Positions 25,674 to 35,619 of a stretch of DNA of 64,000 nt are shown here, in pieces. The notes under the pieces were generated by a model that saw only the letters and a program-made list of their open reading frames with translations, was not told the origin of the DNA and did not search any database. Source of the DNA: Salipaludibacillus sp. CUR1 (GTDB taxonomy: Bacteria; Bacillota; Bacilli; Bacillales; Salisediminibacteriaceae); the NCBI RefSeq assembly GCF_021028955.1, contig NZ_JAIWPE010000096.1, positions 62,001-126,000 of the forward strand, read 5' to 3'. A program made the translations under genes and the position numbers. How positions within the stretch are numbered: the first letter of the stretch is position 1; every line of letters starts with the position of its first letter.

Positions 25674-26294
25674 ATGTCAAAACTGTCTTCACGGCAGCAA
25701 GCGATCCTGGAATTTATAAGATCAGAAGTAAAAGATAAAGGTTATCCGCCGTCAGTCAGAGAAATTGGTGAAGCTGTAGGGCTTGCTTCCAGTTCCACGG
25801 TACACGGTCATTTATCACGGCTTGAGAAAAAAGGGTACATCCGCCGTGACCCTACTAAACCCCGTGCTATTGAAGTCATCGGCCTTGAAGAGTCTTCCTC
25901 GGTCTCTGAAACACCTTCTCTTCACATCCCTCTTATCGGGAAGGTTACAGCCGGACAGCCTATAACTGCCATTGAGAATGTGGAAGAATACCTGCCGATG
26001 CCTGCCAGCTTTGTGCAGGATGAGCATTCATTTATCCTCGAAATTTTGGGTGATTCGATGATTGAAGCGGGGATTTTTGATGGGGACTATGTTGTCGTCA
26101 GACAGCAGAATTATGCTAATAACGGCGATATTGTCGTAGCGATGACCGAAGATGATGAAGCGACGGTTAAACGGTTTTTCAAAGAAGAAAACCACATTCG
26201 CCTTCAACCGGAAAATGCCACGCTTGAACCGATCCTTTTAAATAATGTCCATATTCTGGGCAAAGTTATCGGGGTCTTCAGAACTATTCATTAA
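25674..26294 (+). CDS. lexA: SOS repressor LexA
   Basis: A 206-residue repressor with an N-terminal winged helix-turn-helix ([20 protein letters not shown]) and a C-terminal S24 self-cleavage domain. The cleavage site is Ala93-Gly94 (KVTAGQP), the catalytic Ser is 128 (LGDSMIEAG) and the Lys is 166 (ATVKRFF). RecA-ssDNA triggers its self-cleavage after DNA damage. The ATG at 25674 follows GAGGTG by six bases. Confidence 0.97.
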   Translation: MSKLSSRQQAILEFIRSEVKDKGYPPSVREIGEAVGLASSSTVHGHLSRLEKKGYIRRDPTKPRAIEVIGLEESSSVSETPSLHIPLIGKVTAGQPITAIENVEEYLPMPASFVQDEHSFILEILGDSMIEAGIFDGDYVVVRQQNYANNGDIVVAMTEDDEATVKRFFKEENHIRLQPENATLEPILLNNVHILGKVIGVFRTIH

Positions 26295-26296
26295 TT

Positions 26297-26322
26297 AAAC
26301 GGGTCCTGGACCCGTTTTTTCT
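26297..26322 (+). terminator. Terminator of lexA
   Basis: ACGGGTCC/GGACCCGT stem-loop directly after the stop codon, followed by TTTTTTCTTTTTT. Confidence 0.85.
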
Positions 26323-26335
26323 TTTTTCTGGAAAA

Positions 26336-26349
26336 CGAACAAACGTTCT
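26336..26349 (+). promoter_or_regulatory. LexA box of uvrX-yolD
   Basis: CGAACAAACGTTCT agrees with the Bacillus SOS-box consensus CGAAC-n4-GTTC; it lies 54 bases before the polymerase start codon. Confidence 0.85.
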
Positions 26350-26402
26350 TGTTTTTCCTTCCCTCTTTATGTATTCTTATTATTAAGGAGGGAGAACACA
26401 TC

Positions 26403-27635
26403 ATGAAGAAAGTCATTTTTTTAGTTGATATGCAATCCTTTTTTGCTTCAGTTGAAAAAGCAAAACACATGCGGAATTTAAACCGCCCCCTCGTTGTGTC
26501 AGGCGACCCGGAACGGCGCTCAGGCGTCATTTTAGCAGCCTGCCCATTAGCCAAACAAGCCGGTATTAAAAACGGTGAGAGGTTATGGGAAGCTGAACAG
26601 AAATGCCCGGGCCTGGTCACTGTTCCTCCGCACATGCAAGAGTACATCGACAATTCCATGGCTATTACTGAAATTCTGGAAAGTGTCACCGATTTAGTAG
26701 AACCGTACAGCATTGACGAACAGTTTATGGACGTCACCCATTCACAATCGCTTTTCGGTTCTCCGGAGGATATTGCAAAACATATTCAGCATGAAATTAA
26801 CTCAAAGCTCCAGGTCCGTGCCAGAGTGGGCATTGGAGAAAACAAAGTCCTGGCAAAAATGGCGTGTGACAACTTCGCCAAAAAAAAGAAAGATGGTATT
26901 TTTCATTTAAAAAAAGAAGAAATTGAAACAGTTTTATGGCCGCGGCCGATTGAAGACCTCTTCCGGGCAGGCGGAAGAATGTCCAATCATTTGCGGCGAC
27001 GGGCGATCCGCACCATAGGGGATCTCGCCCGCACAGATGTGAATAAAATTAAGAAAGAGTGGGGCATCCACGGCCAGGTGCTCTGGATGAACGCCCACGG
27101 GGTAGATTACTCCCCCGTCTCCCTGACATCCACAAACGGGCAGAAAGGGATTGGAAACGGTATGACCCTGCCGCGGGATTATCATAAGGAATCAGAAATA
27201 AAAGTAGTTCTGCTGGAACTTTGTGAAGAAGTCTGCCGCCGCACAAGGCACGCCCGGGTCATGGGCCAGACGGTGACTCTGGGGATTTCAGGGGCAAGTT
27301 ATGAAATAAGAACAGGTTTTCACCGTCAATTGACCATGCCTGAACCGACCAATATTACGATGGAGGTTTACCGGTACGCCTGCCAGCTTCTGGATACCTT
27401 TTGGGACAGAGAACCGATCCGCCGACTGCACGTGTCGCTTACCGGCCTTGTCAGTGATGAAGCGGTTCAGCTGAACTTATTTGAGCCCGCCCGCGACTAC
27501 ACCATCCAGTTAGGCTACGAAACAGACAAGATCATCAGCAAATACGGTAAAACATCTCTCATCCGTGCGGCTTCCCTTCTGCCTGCGAGCCAGGTAAAAG
27601 AACGGGCTGCTAAAATAGGAGGGCATTACAAATGA
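26403..27635 (+). CDS. Y-family translesion DNA polymerase, UvrX/YqjW type
   Basis: A 410-residue Y-family polymerase. The catalytic acidic residues are in FLVDMQSFFASVEKA (Asp9) and the YSIDEQFMDV motif. The rest follows the palm, finger, helix-hairpin-helix (IRTIGDLARTDVNKI) and little-finger layout. It is closest to B. subtilis YqjW/UvrX (about 412-416 residues), which take part in SOS mutagenesis. Behind a LexA box and fused by a four-base overlap to a YolD gene, as in yqjW-yqjX. The ATG at 26403 follows AAGGAGGGAG. Confidence 0.9.
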   Translation: MKKVIFLVDMQSFFASVEKAKHMRNLNRPLVVSGDPERRSGVILAACPLAKQAGIKNGERLWEAEQKCPGLVTVPPHMQEYIDNSMAITEILESVTDLVEPYSIDEQFMDVTHSQSLFGSPEDIAKHIQHEINSKLQVRARVGIGENKVLAKMACDNFAKKKKDGIFHLKKEEIETVLWPRPIEDLFRAGGRMSNHLRRRAIRTIGDLARTDVNKIKKEWGIHGQVLWMNAHGVDYSPVSLTSTNGQKGIGNGMTLPRDYHKESEIKVVLLELCEEVCRRTRHARVMGQTVTLGISGASYEIRTGFHRQLTMPEPTNITMEVYRYACQLLDTFWDREPIRRLHVSLTGLVSDEAVQLNLFEPARDYTIQLGYETDKIISKYGKTSLIRAASLLPASQVKERAAKIGGHYK

Positions 27636-27958
27636 GCGATTATTTAAAACGCGGCAACCTCATGTGGGAAGGCAGCCGGATGATGCTGCCCGAACATCTC
27701 CAGGCGCTGCGCGAACGGAAAAACAAAGTGAGAGAAGACCCGCCGCCTGCCCTCACTGAGGAGGAACTCACGGAATTTGGCCTTATTGCCCACGATTCGC
27801 TCCACCACACGCTCGAGGTCAAAATTATCTACTGGCGGGACGGATTTGACCATGAAACAGCAGGGATTATCGACCGGATAGACGGCTACGCCAGCCGTTT
27901 TAAAATCGAAAACAAGTGGATAGAAGTAAAAGAATTAAAACGTATTGAACGCCTTTAA
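27632..27958 (+). CDS. YolD-like protein (YqjX type)
   Basis: A 108-residue YolD-superfamily protein. Proteins of this family are encoded beside Y-family polymerases and have been proposed to act in the place of UmuD. The family motif GTI-like core is seen in the two-strand pattern IIYWRDGFDHETAGIIDRID and YASRFKIENKWIEVKEL. It overlaps the polymerase gene by four bases, so the two are translationally coupled under LexA control. Confidence 0.85.
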   Translation: MSDYLKRGNLMWEGSRMMLPEHLQALRERKNKVREDPPPALTEEELTEFGLIAHDSLHHTLEVKIIYWRDGFDHETAGIIDRIDGYASRFKIENKWIEVKELKRIERL

Positions 27959-27974
27959 CCCTCCCGTATGAAAT

Positions 27975-28010
27975 CACATACCCCCCCCTCAGCTTGAGGG
28001 GGGGTTATGT
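27975..28010. terminator. Hairpin after yolD
   Basis: CCCCCCCCTC/GAGGGGGGG stem with an AGCTT loop between yolD and the convergent M14 peptidase gene. There is no long U-tract, so termination efficiency is uncertain. Confidence 0.55.
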
Positions 28011-28065
28011 CCGATATTTACCCAGCCAGGTCCTCTCTTAAGCCCTGCTGCACGGCCGAACCTCT

Positions 28066-28923
28066 CTAAGAAGGGTTATGGGTGTAAAAATAATCGCTTG
28101 CCGCTTTAAAGAAAAAGTAAACCGTCGCCATGCCCGCCTTCATAATCTCCTCATCTGACAGGATGCGGACCACCCCGTCCCCGAAATCAACAGGACGGTA
28201 CATTTCTGAAATAATAGATAAGGTTTCAGGGGTATAAGGATTTTCAGTGGCGCTCATATATCTTCTTGACAGCCCTTTACGTGCCTCATTAGTGGAGCTG
28301 TCCCACGTCCCAACAGACTGACCCGTATAGGAAGAAAGAGAGTCTGCAATAAAGTCTCTGACATGAAGGTTCGAATCGTGCATATTTCCGACTACAAGGT
28401 CAGGCTGGCTCTGGCCTCCGTCTTCTCTGGTGGCCATTAAATGACAGTCAAGGTAAGCAAATGGTTTTAATTTTTCAACCGCATTTTGTATATTCCGCGA
28501 TTCCACCTGCGAAAAATCTTGAAAATCCCTGTTTACATCCACTCCGTTGGCATTTTTTCTTCCCTTTAATTCACTGTACGGCTCCGCCTCGTCATATCCC
28601 CACGGATTTCCGACGGGAAGATAGGCAATATGGAAATCAGTGAGAAGCTTGTCCCTGAATTCCTTATCCGGAAACGTATCGTCCCGCAGCTGTTCCATAA
28701 ATCGAAGCGTATACTGGGCCGCCTGCCATTCTGTCCCGTGCAGGGACGCGGACACAAAAATAACCGGTTTTGTTTTATTTCCCATTTCCACCAGGTACAT
28801 ATTATATTTTCCGCTTGAATCTTCACCTATCACAGAGACGTCTTTAAAACGTGAGAGTCTCGCCTCTACTTCACTGTAAGGCTCGTATGCCAAGCTTCCT
28901 TCAAGCTCGTAGCGTAATGCCAT
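28066..28923 (-). CDS. M14-family zinc peptidase
   Basis: A 285-residue metallopeptidase of the M14 (carboxypeptidase/AstE) clan. The zinc ligands are seen in SLHGTEWQ (HxxE, near residue 63) and DCHLM (His, near residue 160), and the substrate-binding NANGVDVNRDF lies between them. There is no signal peptide, so it acts in the cytoplasm, perhaps on peptidoglycan-derived or gamma-glutamyl peptides. The substrate is not evident. AGGAGG precedes the ATG. It is not part of a visible operon. Confidence 0.8.
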   Translation of the reverse strand: MALRYELEGSLAYEPYSEVEARLSRFKDVSVIGEDSSGKYNMYLVEMGNKTKPVIFVSASLHGTEWQAAQYTLRFMEQLRDDTFPDKEFRDKLLTDFHIAYLPVGNPWGYDEAEPYSELKGRKNANGVDVNRDFQDFSQVESRNIQNAVEKLKPFAYLDCHLMATREDGGQSQPDLVVGNMHDSNLHVRDFIADSLSSYTGQSVGTWDSSTNEARKGLSRRYMSATENPYTPETLSIISEMYRPVDFGDGVVRILSDEEIMKAGMATVYFFFKAASDYFYTHNPS

Positions 28924-29142
28924 TTAAAAACCTCCTCTCAGAATACAACTAAGCTCACTCGCAAACTAGAAGTCTCAAATGAGTAAGCTTACGGGCATAG
29001 TGCGAGGCACCAGTCCCTGCCAAGATCCTGCGACTTTTCTTATCACCATCTGTAAAATTAAAAATACCCTGAAACACAGTGTGAAAAACACTTCATTTCC
29101 ATAATTACCACTATTACCCATATAGCGCAACACAGCCGCCAA

Positions 29143-29177
29143 ATAAAAAAATGCGCCCCTATCAGAAACAAGTGCGC
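29143..29177 (-). terminator. Possible terminator of the sbtA-like gene
   Basis: A short TGCGC/GCGCA stem with a long loop followed on the minus strand by TTTTTTTATTT; the stem is weak, the U-tract strong. Confidence 0.5.
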
Positions 29178-29193
29178 ACTTTTTCTATAGTCT

Positions 29194-30150
29194 TTAACCC
29201 GCCACGAGCTGAATGAATAGCGGTATGCCAACAATCAGGTTAAAAGGGAAGGTGACGGCCAGAGCCATCGTTAAGTAAAAGGACGGCTTTACATCAGGTA
29301 CTGAAGCCTGAAGCATGGCCGGTGCTGCAATGTAAGAGCCGCTTGCCGCAAGAGCCATAAACAACACGGTGCCTCCTTCAGAAAAACCGGCCGCTTGAGC
29401 CATCATATACCCGATGACGGCCCCGATGACAGGGAAGACAATCCCCGCAGCAATAAGGCCCCAGCCGTATTCTTTAATCACGCCGAGCTGCTGTCCAACC
29501 TTTAATCCTAATCCAAGCAAAAACAACAGCAGTACGCCCGGAAACAGATCAACAAAAAATGGCTTCAGCATGGCAGCATCAGGTGTAAAATATCCTGCCA
29601 CTAACCCCGCAATCAGCAGCAAAATACTTTTTGACATCAAACTGTCGAGCATCACCTGGGTCGCCCCGGCTTTAGGCACAATGCCAAACACAGGGGATTT
29701 AAAGTGCTGATAAATCATTAAAGCTACTACAAGACCGGGAATTTCCAAAAGAACGACAAGCGTTGTCATATACGGCTCATAGCCAATCCCCATCTGATCA
29801 AGCTGGGCGGTAGCCGCGGCAAAAGTGACTAATGAGACTGACCCGAATGTCGCAGCCATAGCAACCCGTTCCTCAAACGTAAATTTAAACAGCACCCCAA
29901 TAAAATACCCCACAATCGGCAAAATAAGCCCTAAAATAAGTACTGCGGCGAGCGGCGCCACCACTTCATCAATACGGACCTCTGCCAGGCCCATTCCCCC
30001 TTTTATACCGATTGCCAATAATAAATACATATTCAGTCCAATAGACAAACCATCAGGCATTTTCAGATTAGACTTTCCAACTGCCGCAAGAATCCCGACA
30101 ATAAACAGAATGACCGGGGGACTTGTGAACACATACAACAAGCTTTCCAT
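29194..30150 (-). CDS. Sodium-dependent bicarbonate transporter, SbtA-like (DUF897)
   Basis: A 318-residue integral membrane protein with about ten transmembrane segments in two inverted halves, typical of the SbtA/DUF897 family (cyanobacterial Na+/HCO3- symporter). Conserved features are IGIKGGMGLAEVR near residue 50 and ALAASGSYIAAPAMLQASVP near the C-terminus. Its neighbour upstream is a DUF2294/MpsC-like gene, and MpsA/MpsB systems are also linked to bicarbonate uptake. Import of HCO3- would suit growth under alkaline conditions. AGGAGGTTATCTCT precedes the ATG. A terminator lies between it and the upstream gene, so it has its own promoter. Confidence 0.85.
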   Translation of the reverse strand: MESLLYVFTSPPVILFIVGILAAVGKSNLKMPDGLSIGLNMYLLLAIGIKGGMGLAEVRIDEVVAPLAAVLILGLILPIVGYFIGVLFKFTFEERVAMAATFGSVSLVTFAAATAQLDQMGIGYEPYMTTLVVLLEIPGLVVALMIYQHFKSPVFGIVPKAGATQVMLDSLMSKSILLLIAGLVAGYFTPDAAMLKPFFVDLFPGVLLLFLLGLGLKVGQQLGVIKEYGWGLIAAGIVFPVIGAVIGYMMAQAAGFSEGGTVLFMALAASGSYIAAPAMLQASVPDVKPSFYLTMALAVTFPFNLIVGIPLFIQLVAG

Positions 30151-30200
30151 AGAGATAACCTCCTAAATGATAGTTTATTTGTAAAGGTTTTCACTCATCA

Positions 30201-30231
30201 AAAAAAGCGCACACTCAAAAGAGTGTACGCT
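30201..30231 (-). terminator. Terminator of the DUF2294 gene
   Basis: AGCGTACACTC/GAGTGTGCGCT stem (one mismatch) with a TTTT loop, followed on the minus strand by TTTTTTGATG. Confidence 0.8.
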
Positions 30232-30413
30232 GTGTGTGCATGGCTTACTTTTTGTAAAAAGTCTTCCATATCACCAACAATCGCATTGGATTATGATGAG
30301 AGGCTCCATTCATTCATCCGGCGGCTCAATCTCCAAAAATGGCTCTTGAACTGCCCTGAGCGAACGTTTCCTCTTTTATTATTATGCATGAAAGTGAGTA
30401 AGTCAACAAAAAT

Positions 30414-30782
30414 TTAAGCGTTGTCTGTATAATCCCATGGTTTATTAAACTTCAGCACAATAAGCCGCTCCCCTGTTTTTGTGCTGATATCAGTGTGCAG
30501 CGAGATCAGTTCCAAACTAAACACCTCGTGAACCATCTCTTCAAGCTGTTTCCGCCCGGATTCCACAAGGTCGTTTCTGAATTTCTTAATCTGATCCCTT
30601 CCTGAAATTGATTCAGCCATATGATACTCTGCCGGTGTCAAAACACCTGCGAGTGTTATAAGAGCCATATCCCGGATCAACTCACATTTACATGACAGTG
30701 ATCCCCTGCCCAAATACTCCTTCTCCCATTGAGTAATCTTCACACTTAACGCCATTTCCAGCTGGCCCTTCGTCTTCTTCAC
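30414..30782 (-). CDS. DUF2294 (MpsC-like) protein
   Basis: A 122-residue soluble protein of the DUF2294 family, named MpsC in Staphylococcus. The family core is clear: KEYLGRGSLSCKC, ITLAGVLTPAEYHMAES and SLHTDISTKTGERLIVLKF. MpsC was described with MpsA and MpsB, which form a membrane-potential-generating, bicarbonate-accumulating system; mpsA and mpsB are not here, but an SbtA-like bicarbonate transporter gene follows. Start is GTG at 30782 with a weak GAGAG SD. Role unproven. Confidence 0.8.
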   Translation of the reverse strand: MKKTKGQLEMALSVKITQWEKEYLGRGSLSCKCELIRDMALITLAGVLTPAEYHMAESISGRDQIKKFRNDLVESGRKQLEEMVHEVFSLELISLHTDISTKTGERLIVLKFNKPWDYTDNA

Positions 30783-31005
30783 ATCTCTCAGCTCGCTCTC
30801 TCTATAAGTATGTAATAAAATTACTCGATATTACGAAGTCCGTCAATCGGAATTTATGCCAGTTTCATCCTGCCTTCCAACAGTAAAAAATACTTATAAA
30901 TTAACCGTGCCCATTAAAGTTCCCGTGTTATCTGGCACTGGCCTCGCTCACAAATAGAGGGACTACCCCTAATTGTTCAAATTATATGAGACAGAGATGA
31001 AATAA

Positions 31006-32421
31006 TCAGTTAAACCACGCCTCGCTTAAAGCTTTAATGCCCGGATTAATCTCCTGTTCACGTAGACCGCCAAATCCAAGTATGAATGTCGGCTGTTCAA
31101 AAAGATTGTTTGCCGGATCATACCACATGTGAGAGGTGCCGGACACGTTAATGCTGTGGTTTGCGGCAATTCTCACCAGCTCATTTTCATCACGTGCGTC
31201 ATTAATCTGAATAACGACATGCAGTCCTGTTTTTTCTCCCAACACCCTCGCCTTTGAACCCATGTAAGCCTGAATGGCCTCAACCATCCTGTCCCGTTTC
31301 TTACGGTACACTTTCCGCATACGAAGCAGGTGTCTGTCCCAATGCCCTTCCTTCATAAACAGTTCGATCGTTTTTTGATGAATTAATGATGCCGTTTGCT
31401 GATAAAGATAAAAAGACTCGTTGTATCTTTGAATAAGTGCCTTCGGAAGTACCATGTACCCGACTCGTAAGGATGGCAATAAAGATTTAAAAAATGTCCC
31501 CATATAAATCACTCGCCCTGCACGATCTAATCCTTGTAAAGAAGGGATAGTAGTCCCGCTGTACCGAAGTTCACTTAATATATCATCTTCAATAATATAG
31601 GCGCCTGATTGTCGGGCCCATTCCAGAAGACCAATCCTTTTTTGAATAGGTAATGTCATCCCGAGGGGATATTGATGAGACGGGGAGACAAACACCAGAT
31701 CAGGATTCATGTCCTTTACCACGCTCACATTCAAACCGTCTGCTTCCAAAGGAACAGGCTCCAGGCTGTAACCAGCGTCTTCGAAAACTTTGGCCATCAG
31801 ATGATAGCCAGGCTCCTCCATTCCAACAGTGCCCTTTTTCATGCCGATAATGTGTAATAACAGTATCATTAAATATTGTGAATTAGCCCCAATTATAATC
31901 TGATCTTCAGAGCAGTTAACGCCCCTGGAATGATGTAAATACGTTTTCAATTCATGCCGCAGTCCAGCATCTCCCTGAGTTGAACCGTGCTGAAACACAT
32001 AATCCGGACAGTCGTTTAACACCTTGGCCGTTATTTTTCTCCAGACACTTAATGGAAAGTGGTCTTCATCAATTTTATTATCATTAAAATCTATATCATA
32101 ATGCTGTGTTTCTAATCGTAGGAAATCGTCTTCGGGTGAATAAGCCTCTGTCAACCTTTTAAAAAAATGCGTATCAATGGCTTGAACAAAGTACCCGCTT
32201 TTAGGCCGGCTTTCCAGATAGCCTTCTGATATCAGCTGGTCGTAAGCTGATTCAATGGTAATTTTGTTGACACCGAGCTGTTTTGAAAGTGACCTGATGG
32301 AAGGCAGACGAGTATGTGAAGGGATATGGCCTGATTCAATCTCTTTCTTAATATAGTTATACAGCTGAATATATTTCGGAGTGTTTACCGTATCGTCGAA
32401 TTGGTATGTGAGCTCCAGCAT
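31006..32421 (-). CDS. MocR/PdxR-type transcriptional regulator (GntR-aminotransferase fusion)
   Basis: A 471-residue fusion. Residues 1-80 form a GntR winged helix-turn-helix (YIQLYNYIKKEIESG, LPSIRSLSKQLGVNKITIES). The remainder is a class I aminotransferase-like domain with the PLP Lys in MGTFFKSLLPSLRVGY. MocR regulators sense PLP or amino-acid ligands and commonly control a neighbouring gene. Here the neighbour is an MFS transporter on the same strand, ending 20 bp upstream, so the regulator may control its own operon. Effector unknown. Confidence 0.88.
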   Translation of the reverse strand: MLELTYQFDDTVNTPKYIQLYNYIKKEIESGHIPSHTRLPSIRSLSKQLGVNKITIESAYDQLISEGYLESRPKSGYFVQAIDTHFFKRLTEAYSPEDDFLRLETQHYDIDFNDNKIDEDHFPLSVWRKITAKVLNDCPDYVFQHGSTQGDAGLRHELKTYLHHSRGVNCSEDQIIIGANSQYLMILLLHIIGMKKGTVGMEEPGYHLMAKVFEDAGYSLEPVPLEADGLNVSVVKDMNPDLVFVSPSHQYPLGMTLPIQKRIGLLEWARQSGAYIIEDDILSELRYSGTTIPSLQGLDRAGRVIYMGTFFKSLLPSLRVGYMVLPKALIQRYNESFYLYQQTASLIHQKTIELFMKEGHWDRHLLRMRKVYRKKRDRMVEAIQAYMGSKARVLGEKTGLHVVIQINDARDENELVRIAANHSINVSGTSHMWYDPANNLFEQPTFILGFGGLREQEINPGIKALSEAWFN

Positions 32422-32441
32422 TATCCAGCACCTCCCTTTCT

Positions 32442-33683
32442 TTATACAGCTTTCTCACGAATTAAAGGTTCTCTTGTGAGTATAAAGCCTGCCAGACCAA
32501 TCAGTACTAATGCGAACCACAGCACCACAAATGCCACATGCGGCCCTGCCATCCCTATGATCATACCAGCGAGCAAGCTTGACCCTGATTCCCCTACAAA
32601 CGCTACCGTTGACCACACACTAAAGACTTTACCTAACCTGTTTTCAGGTGTGAAACGCTGAATCATCAAAACCATAGGCAAATCATTCATTGCCTCCGCG
32701 ATTCCTGCGATTAGGGCAAAAATGAGGGCTAAAGCCAGCCACGGGGATAAACCGACCAAAGCAATAGCGCTTCCCCACAAGGCCCAGCCTGTATATATAT
32801 ATTGAGTATAAGACTTCATTTTAATTTTCCCTAGCCATACAGCTCCAATGATGTTCCCCACTCCGAAAGTCGCCAATATAATTCCGAACCCTTCAGGCCC
32901 CATCTCCCAAACAGTATCTGAAACAATAGGTAATCCTATCCGTTCGATCCCGGTTTGAAATAACAGAACAGCACCAAACAGCATGATTGTCCAAAACAGC
33001 GGCTTAATTGTTTTCATAAATATAAAGGTTTCTTTAATATCTTTATACACGCTGACTGGTTTATCCGGCTGAACAGCCACCCTGATTCTTAAAGGGAAAA
33101 TTAACAGGGCTGACATAAGGACCAGCAGGAGAAAAACGACATACACGCTCATCGCAGAATACTGGGCTATTAGAACCCCGCCAAGAGCGGGTGAAATTGT
33201 TTTACTCAGCTGGGACAAAATCTGGAATACTGAGTTCCCCGCCGACCAGTATTCAGACGGCAGAACCTGTGGCACTAAAGACCGGATAGCAGGATTGTAA
33301 AAACACCTTAAACTTACCACTCCAAAAGCAGAGAAAGCCACATGCCAAACCGTCAGCAAATCACTCATATATAAAATAGGCACCCCTGTTAATATGAGTG
33401 CTGATACGAGATTACTGATAACGATTATTTTCTTTTTATTAAGATGATCGGCATAAACGCCGCCAATCAGGCCAAATATGAGATACGGTGACGAGGCTCC
33501 TAATATCATGCCCCCTGCTATGAATGCCGACTGTTCCAATCCTTTTGTCATATCGTAAACGAGCCAGAAAAACCCTACCTGGAACATCATAAACCCGAAA
33601 TTCGCAAATGTATTTACCAGTAAGACGAGAAGATACCGTTTTTGGCTAAGTAAATCTTTGTATGCTATACGCGGCTCTTGCAT
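32442..33683 (-). CDS. MFS transporter
   Basis: A 413-residue major facilitator with about 12 transmembrane segments and the loop 2-3 motif GGVYADHLNKKKI. It resembles the MFS_3 group (EntS/macrolide-efflux-like exporters). Substrate unknown. The ATG at 33683 has AGGGGTG eight bases upstream; the frame to 33716 adds eleven residues without an SD. It is followed by the MocR-type regulator, which may control it. Confidence 0.82.
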   Translation of the reverse strand: MQEPRIAYKDLLSQKRYLLVLLVNTFANFGFMMFQVGFFWLVYDMTKGLEQSAFIAGGMILGASSPYLIFGLIGGVYADHLNKKKIIVISNLVSALILTGVPILYMSDLLTVWHVAFSAFGVVSLRCFYNPAIRSLVPQVLPSEYWSAGNSVFQILSQLSKTISPALGGVLIAQYSAMSVYVVFLLLVLMSALLIFPLRIRVAVQPDKPVSVYKDIKETFIFMKTIKPLFWTIMLFGAVLLFQTGIERIGLPIVSDTVWEMGPEGFGIILATFGVGNIIGAVWLGKIKMKSYTQYIYTGWALWGSAIALVGLSPWLALALIFALIAGIAEAMNDLPMVLMIQRFTPENRLGKVFSVWSTVAFVGESGSSLLAGMIIGMAGPHVAFVVLWFALVLIGLAGFILTREPLIREKAV

Positions 33684-33846
33684 ATTTTTCACACCCCTTA
33701 AAATAGTCATCTTCATTGTAAAAAGATGCTGACATGTTTATAAGGGTTAAACCACGCATTTTTAACAGGGTCAGATAAGGAAGGGGGGCAATTAGGACCC
33801 AACTTATAAATATTTTAATTTTTGACACGGGAACAAAAAAGGGTCA

Positions 33847-34115
33847 GGGATAAAACTAAAGACAAGTTTATAAAAGACGAAGAATAATTTTATCAGACAG
33901 GTGGCGTACTTTTAGTTTTACCAGTTATTCAATTGCCTCAGCTTTTTTGATTGAAGGACAGAAGGCGGCGACGCCGCAGGGAGTAAGCGCAGTCTGAAGA
34001 TCCAATTCAACGAAGCTCCAGGCTGAGTTGAATTTAGCTGAAGACAAGCCCCTGGGCAAGCGTCCGCCTGGCGGACTGAAATTACTGCTTTTCTCAAAAA
34101 AAACAGTAAGAACAA
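33847..34115. repeat. Intergenic repeat, copy B (possibly MITE-like)
   Basis: Begins GGGATAAAACTAAAG. Contains GCAGTCTGAAGATCCAATTC through GAATTTAGCTGAAGACAAGC (nearly identical to the inverse of copy C), then CCCTGGGCAAGCG and the inverted pair GTCCGCC-T-GGCGGAC, then CTGAAATTACTGCTTTTCTC as in copy D. The terminal GACAAAAG end is not clear. The copy fills the gap between the MFS gene and glnA. Confidence 0.65.
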
Positions 34116-34142
34116 AGCTGTTCATAAAGATATACTATAACA

Positions 34143-34169
34143 AAACCCCCGCCAGCAATGACGGGGGTT
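34143..34169 (-). terminator. Terminator of glnA
   Basis: ACCCCCG/CGGGGGT stem followed on the minus strand by TTTTGTTATAG, eight bases past the glnA stop. Confidence 0.85.
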
Positions 34170-34176
34170 AATCTTA

Positions 34177-35514
34177 TTAATAAGTTTGCATGTACTGCTC
34201 GCGCTCCCATGGGTGCACTTGCGTACGGAACATATCCCACTCGATTTCTTTTGCTTCAATGAAGTGTTCGAGGGCGTGCTCGCCAAGGGATTGTGTAATG
34301 ATTTCATTTTTAGCCAGTGCATCGATGGCTTCTTTAAGAGTTGCCGGTAAAGCTTCGATTCCTTCAGCTTTTCGCTCCTGAAGATCCATCGCATAAATGT
34401 TGCGGTCTGTTTCAGGCGGCGGTGTCATCTTGTTGCGGATACCGTCAAGGCCTGCGGCAAGCATCGCTGCCATCGCAAGGTACGGGTTCGCTGCCGGGTC
34501 CGGGCTTCGGACTTCGATACGCGTACTGATTCCGCGGGAAGACGGAATACGTACAAGCGGTGAACGGTTACGCATGGACCATGCAATATAACAAGGTGCT
34601 TCATAACCAGGCACAAGACGCTTATAAGAGTTGACAGTCGGGTTTGTTATAGCTGTGTAAGCATCCGCATGCTTTAATGTTCCGGCAAGGAACTGCATCG
34701 CTGTTTCACTCAGCTGGCTTTCAGTGTTTTCGTCATAGAACGCGTTATCTTTAGGGCTGCGGAACAATGACATGTTCGCGTGCATCCCGCTTCCGTTAAC
34801 GCCGAATAATGGTTTAGGCATGAAAGTGGCGTGCAAGCCGTGTTTACGGGCGATTGTTTTAACAACCAGCTTAAACGTCTGGATGTTGTCACACGTCGTT
34901 ACTGCGTCAGCATATTTAAAGTCAATTTCGTGCTGGCCTGGTGCCACCTCGTGGTGGGAAGCTTCAATTTCGAATCCCATATCCTCAAGCTCAAGCACGA
35001 TATCGCGGCGGCAGTTTTCACCAAGGTCCGTTGGCGCAAGGTCAAAGTATCCGCCTTTATCATTTAATTCAAGTGTCGGCTCTCCCCGCTCGTCATTTTT
35101 AAACAGGAAGAATTCCGGTTCAGGGCCGATATTGAAGTCGGAGAACCCGAGGTCCTTTGCTTCTTGAAGAACTTTTTTCAACACGCCGCGCGGATCACCT
35201 TGGAAAGGTGTGCCGTCCGGATTGTATACATCACAGATCAATCTGGCAACCTTGCCTTTTTCAGGGGTCCAAGGGAAAATAACCCAAGTATCAAGGTCTG
35301 GATATAAGTACATGTCTGACTCTTCAATACGGACGAAGCCTTCAATTGAAGATCCGTCAAACATCATTAAGTTATCCAATGCTTTAGTTAACTGGTCGAC
35401 AGGAATTTCCACGTTTTTAATGATTCCCATTAAGTCCGTAAACTGCAACCTGATAAACCTTACATTCTCTTCATCTGCCATGCGTAAAATGTCTTCTTTA
35501 GAATACTTACTCAT
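34177..35514 (-). CDS. glnA: Glutamine synthetase, type I
   Basis: A 445-residue glutamine synthetase (B. subtilis GlnA 444). Family motifs are present: FDGSSIEGF near residue 58, [18 protein letters not shown] in the active site and [13 protein letters not shown]. It makes glutamine from glutamate, ammonia and ATP. The ATG at 35514 follows AGGAGGAG by nine bases. In B. subtilis glnR precedes glnA in the same operon; here ynbB follows directly upstream and no glnR is present, but a perfect GlnR/TnrA box stays in the promoter. Confidence 0.97.
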   Translation of the reverse strand: MSKYSKEDILRMADEENVRFIRLQFTDLMGIIKNVEIPVDQLTKALDNLMMFDGSSIEGFVRIEESDMYLYPDLDTWVIFPWTPEKGKVARLICDVYNPDGTPFQGDPRGVLKKVLQEAKDLGFSDFNIGPEPEFFLFKNDERGEPTLELNDKGGYFDLAPTDLGENCRRDIVLELEDMGFEIEASHHEVAPGQHEIDFKYADAVTTCDNIQTFKLVVKTIARKHGLHATFMPKPLFGVNGSGMHANMSLFRSPKDNAFYDENTESQLSETAMQFLAGTLKHADAYTAITNPTVNSYKRLVPGYEAPCYIAWSMRNRSPLVRIPSSRGISTRIEVRSPDPAANPYLAMAAMLAAGLDGIRNKMTPPPETDRNIYAMDLQERKAEGIEALPATLKEAIDALAKNEIITQSLGEHALEHFIEAKEIEWDMFRTQVHPWEREQYMQTY

Positions 35515-35619
35515 TCGTATAGTCTCCTCCTTCAAATTATGTGCTGCTTCTACTGGAGCAACAAATCTGTTACCCGCCTCAGATCGTTATCCGAAGAATT
35601 AATCTTCTATGAAAATATT

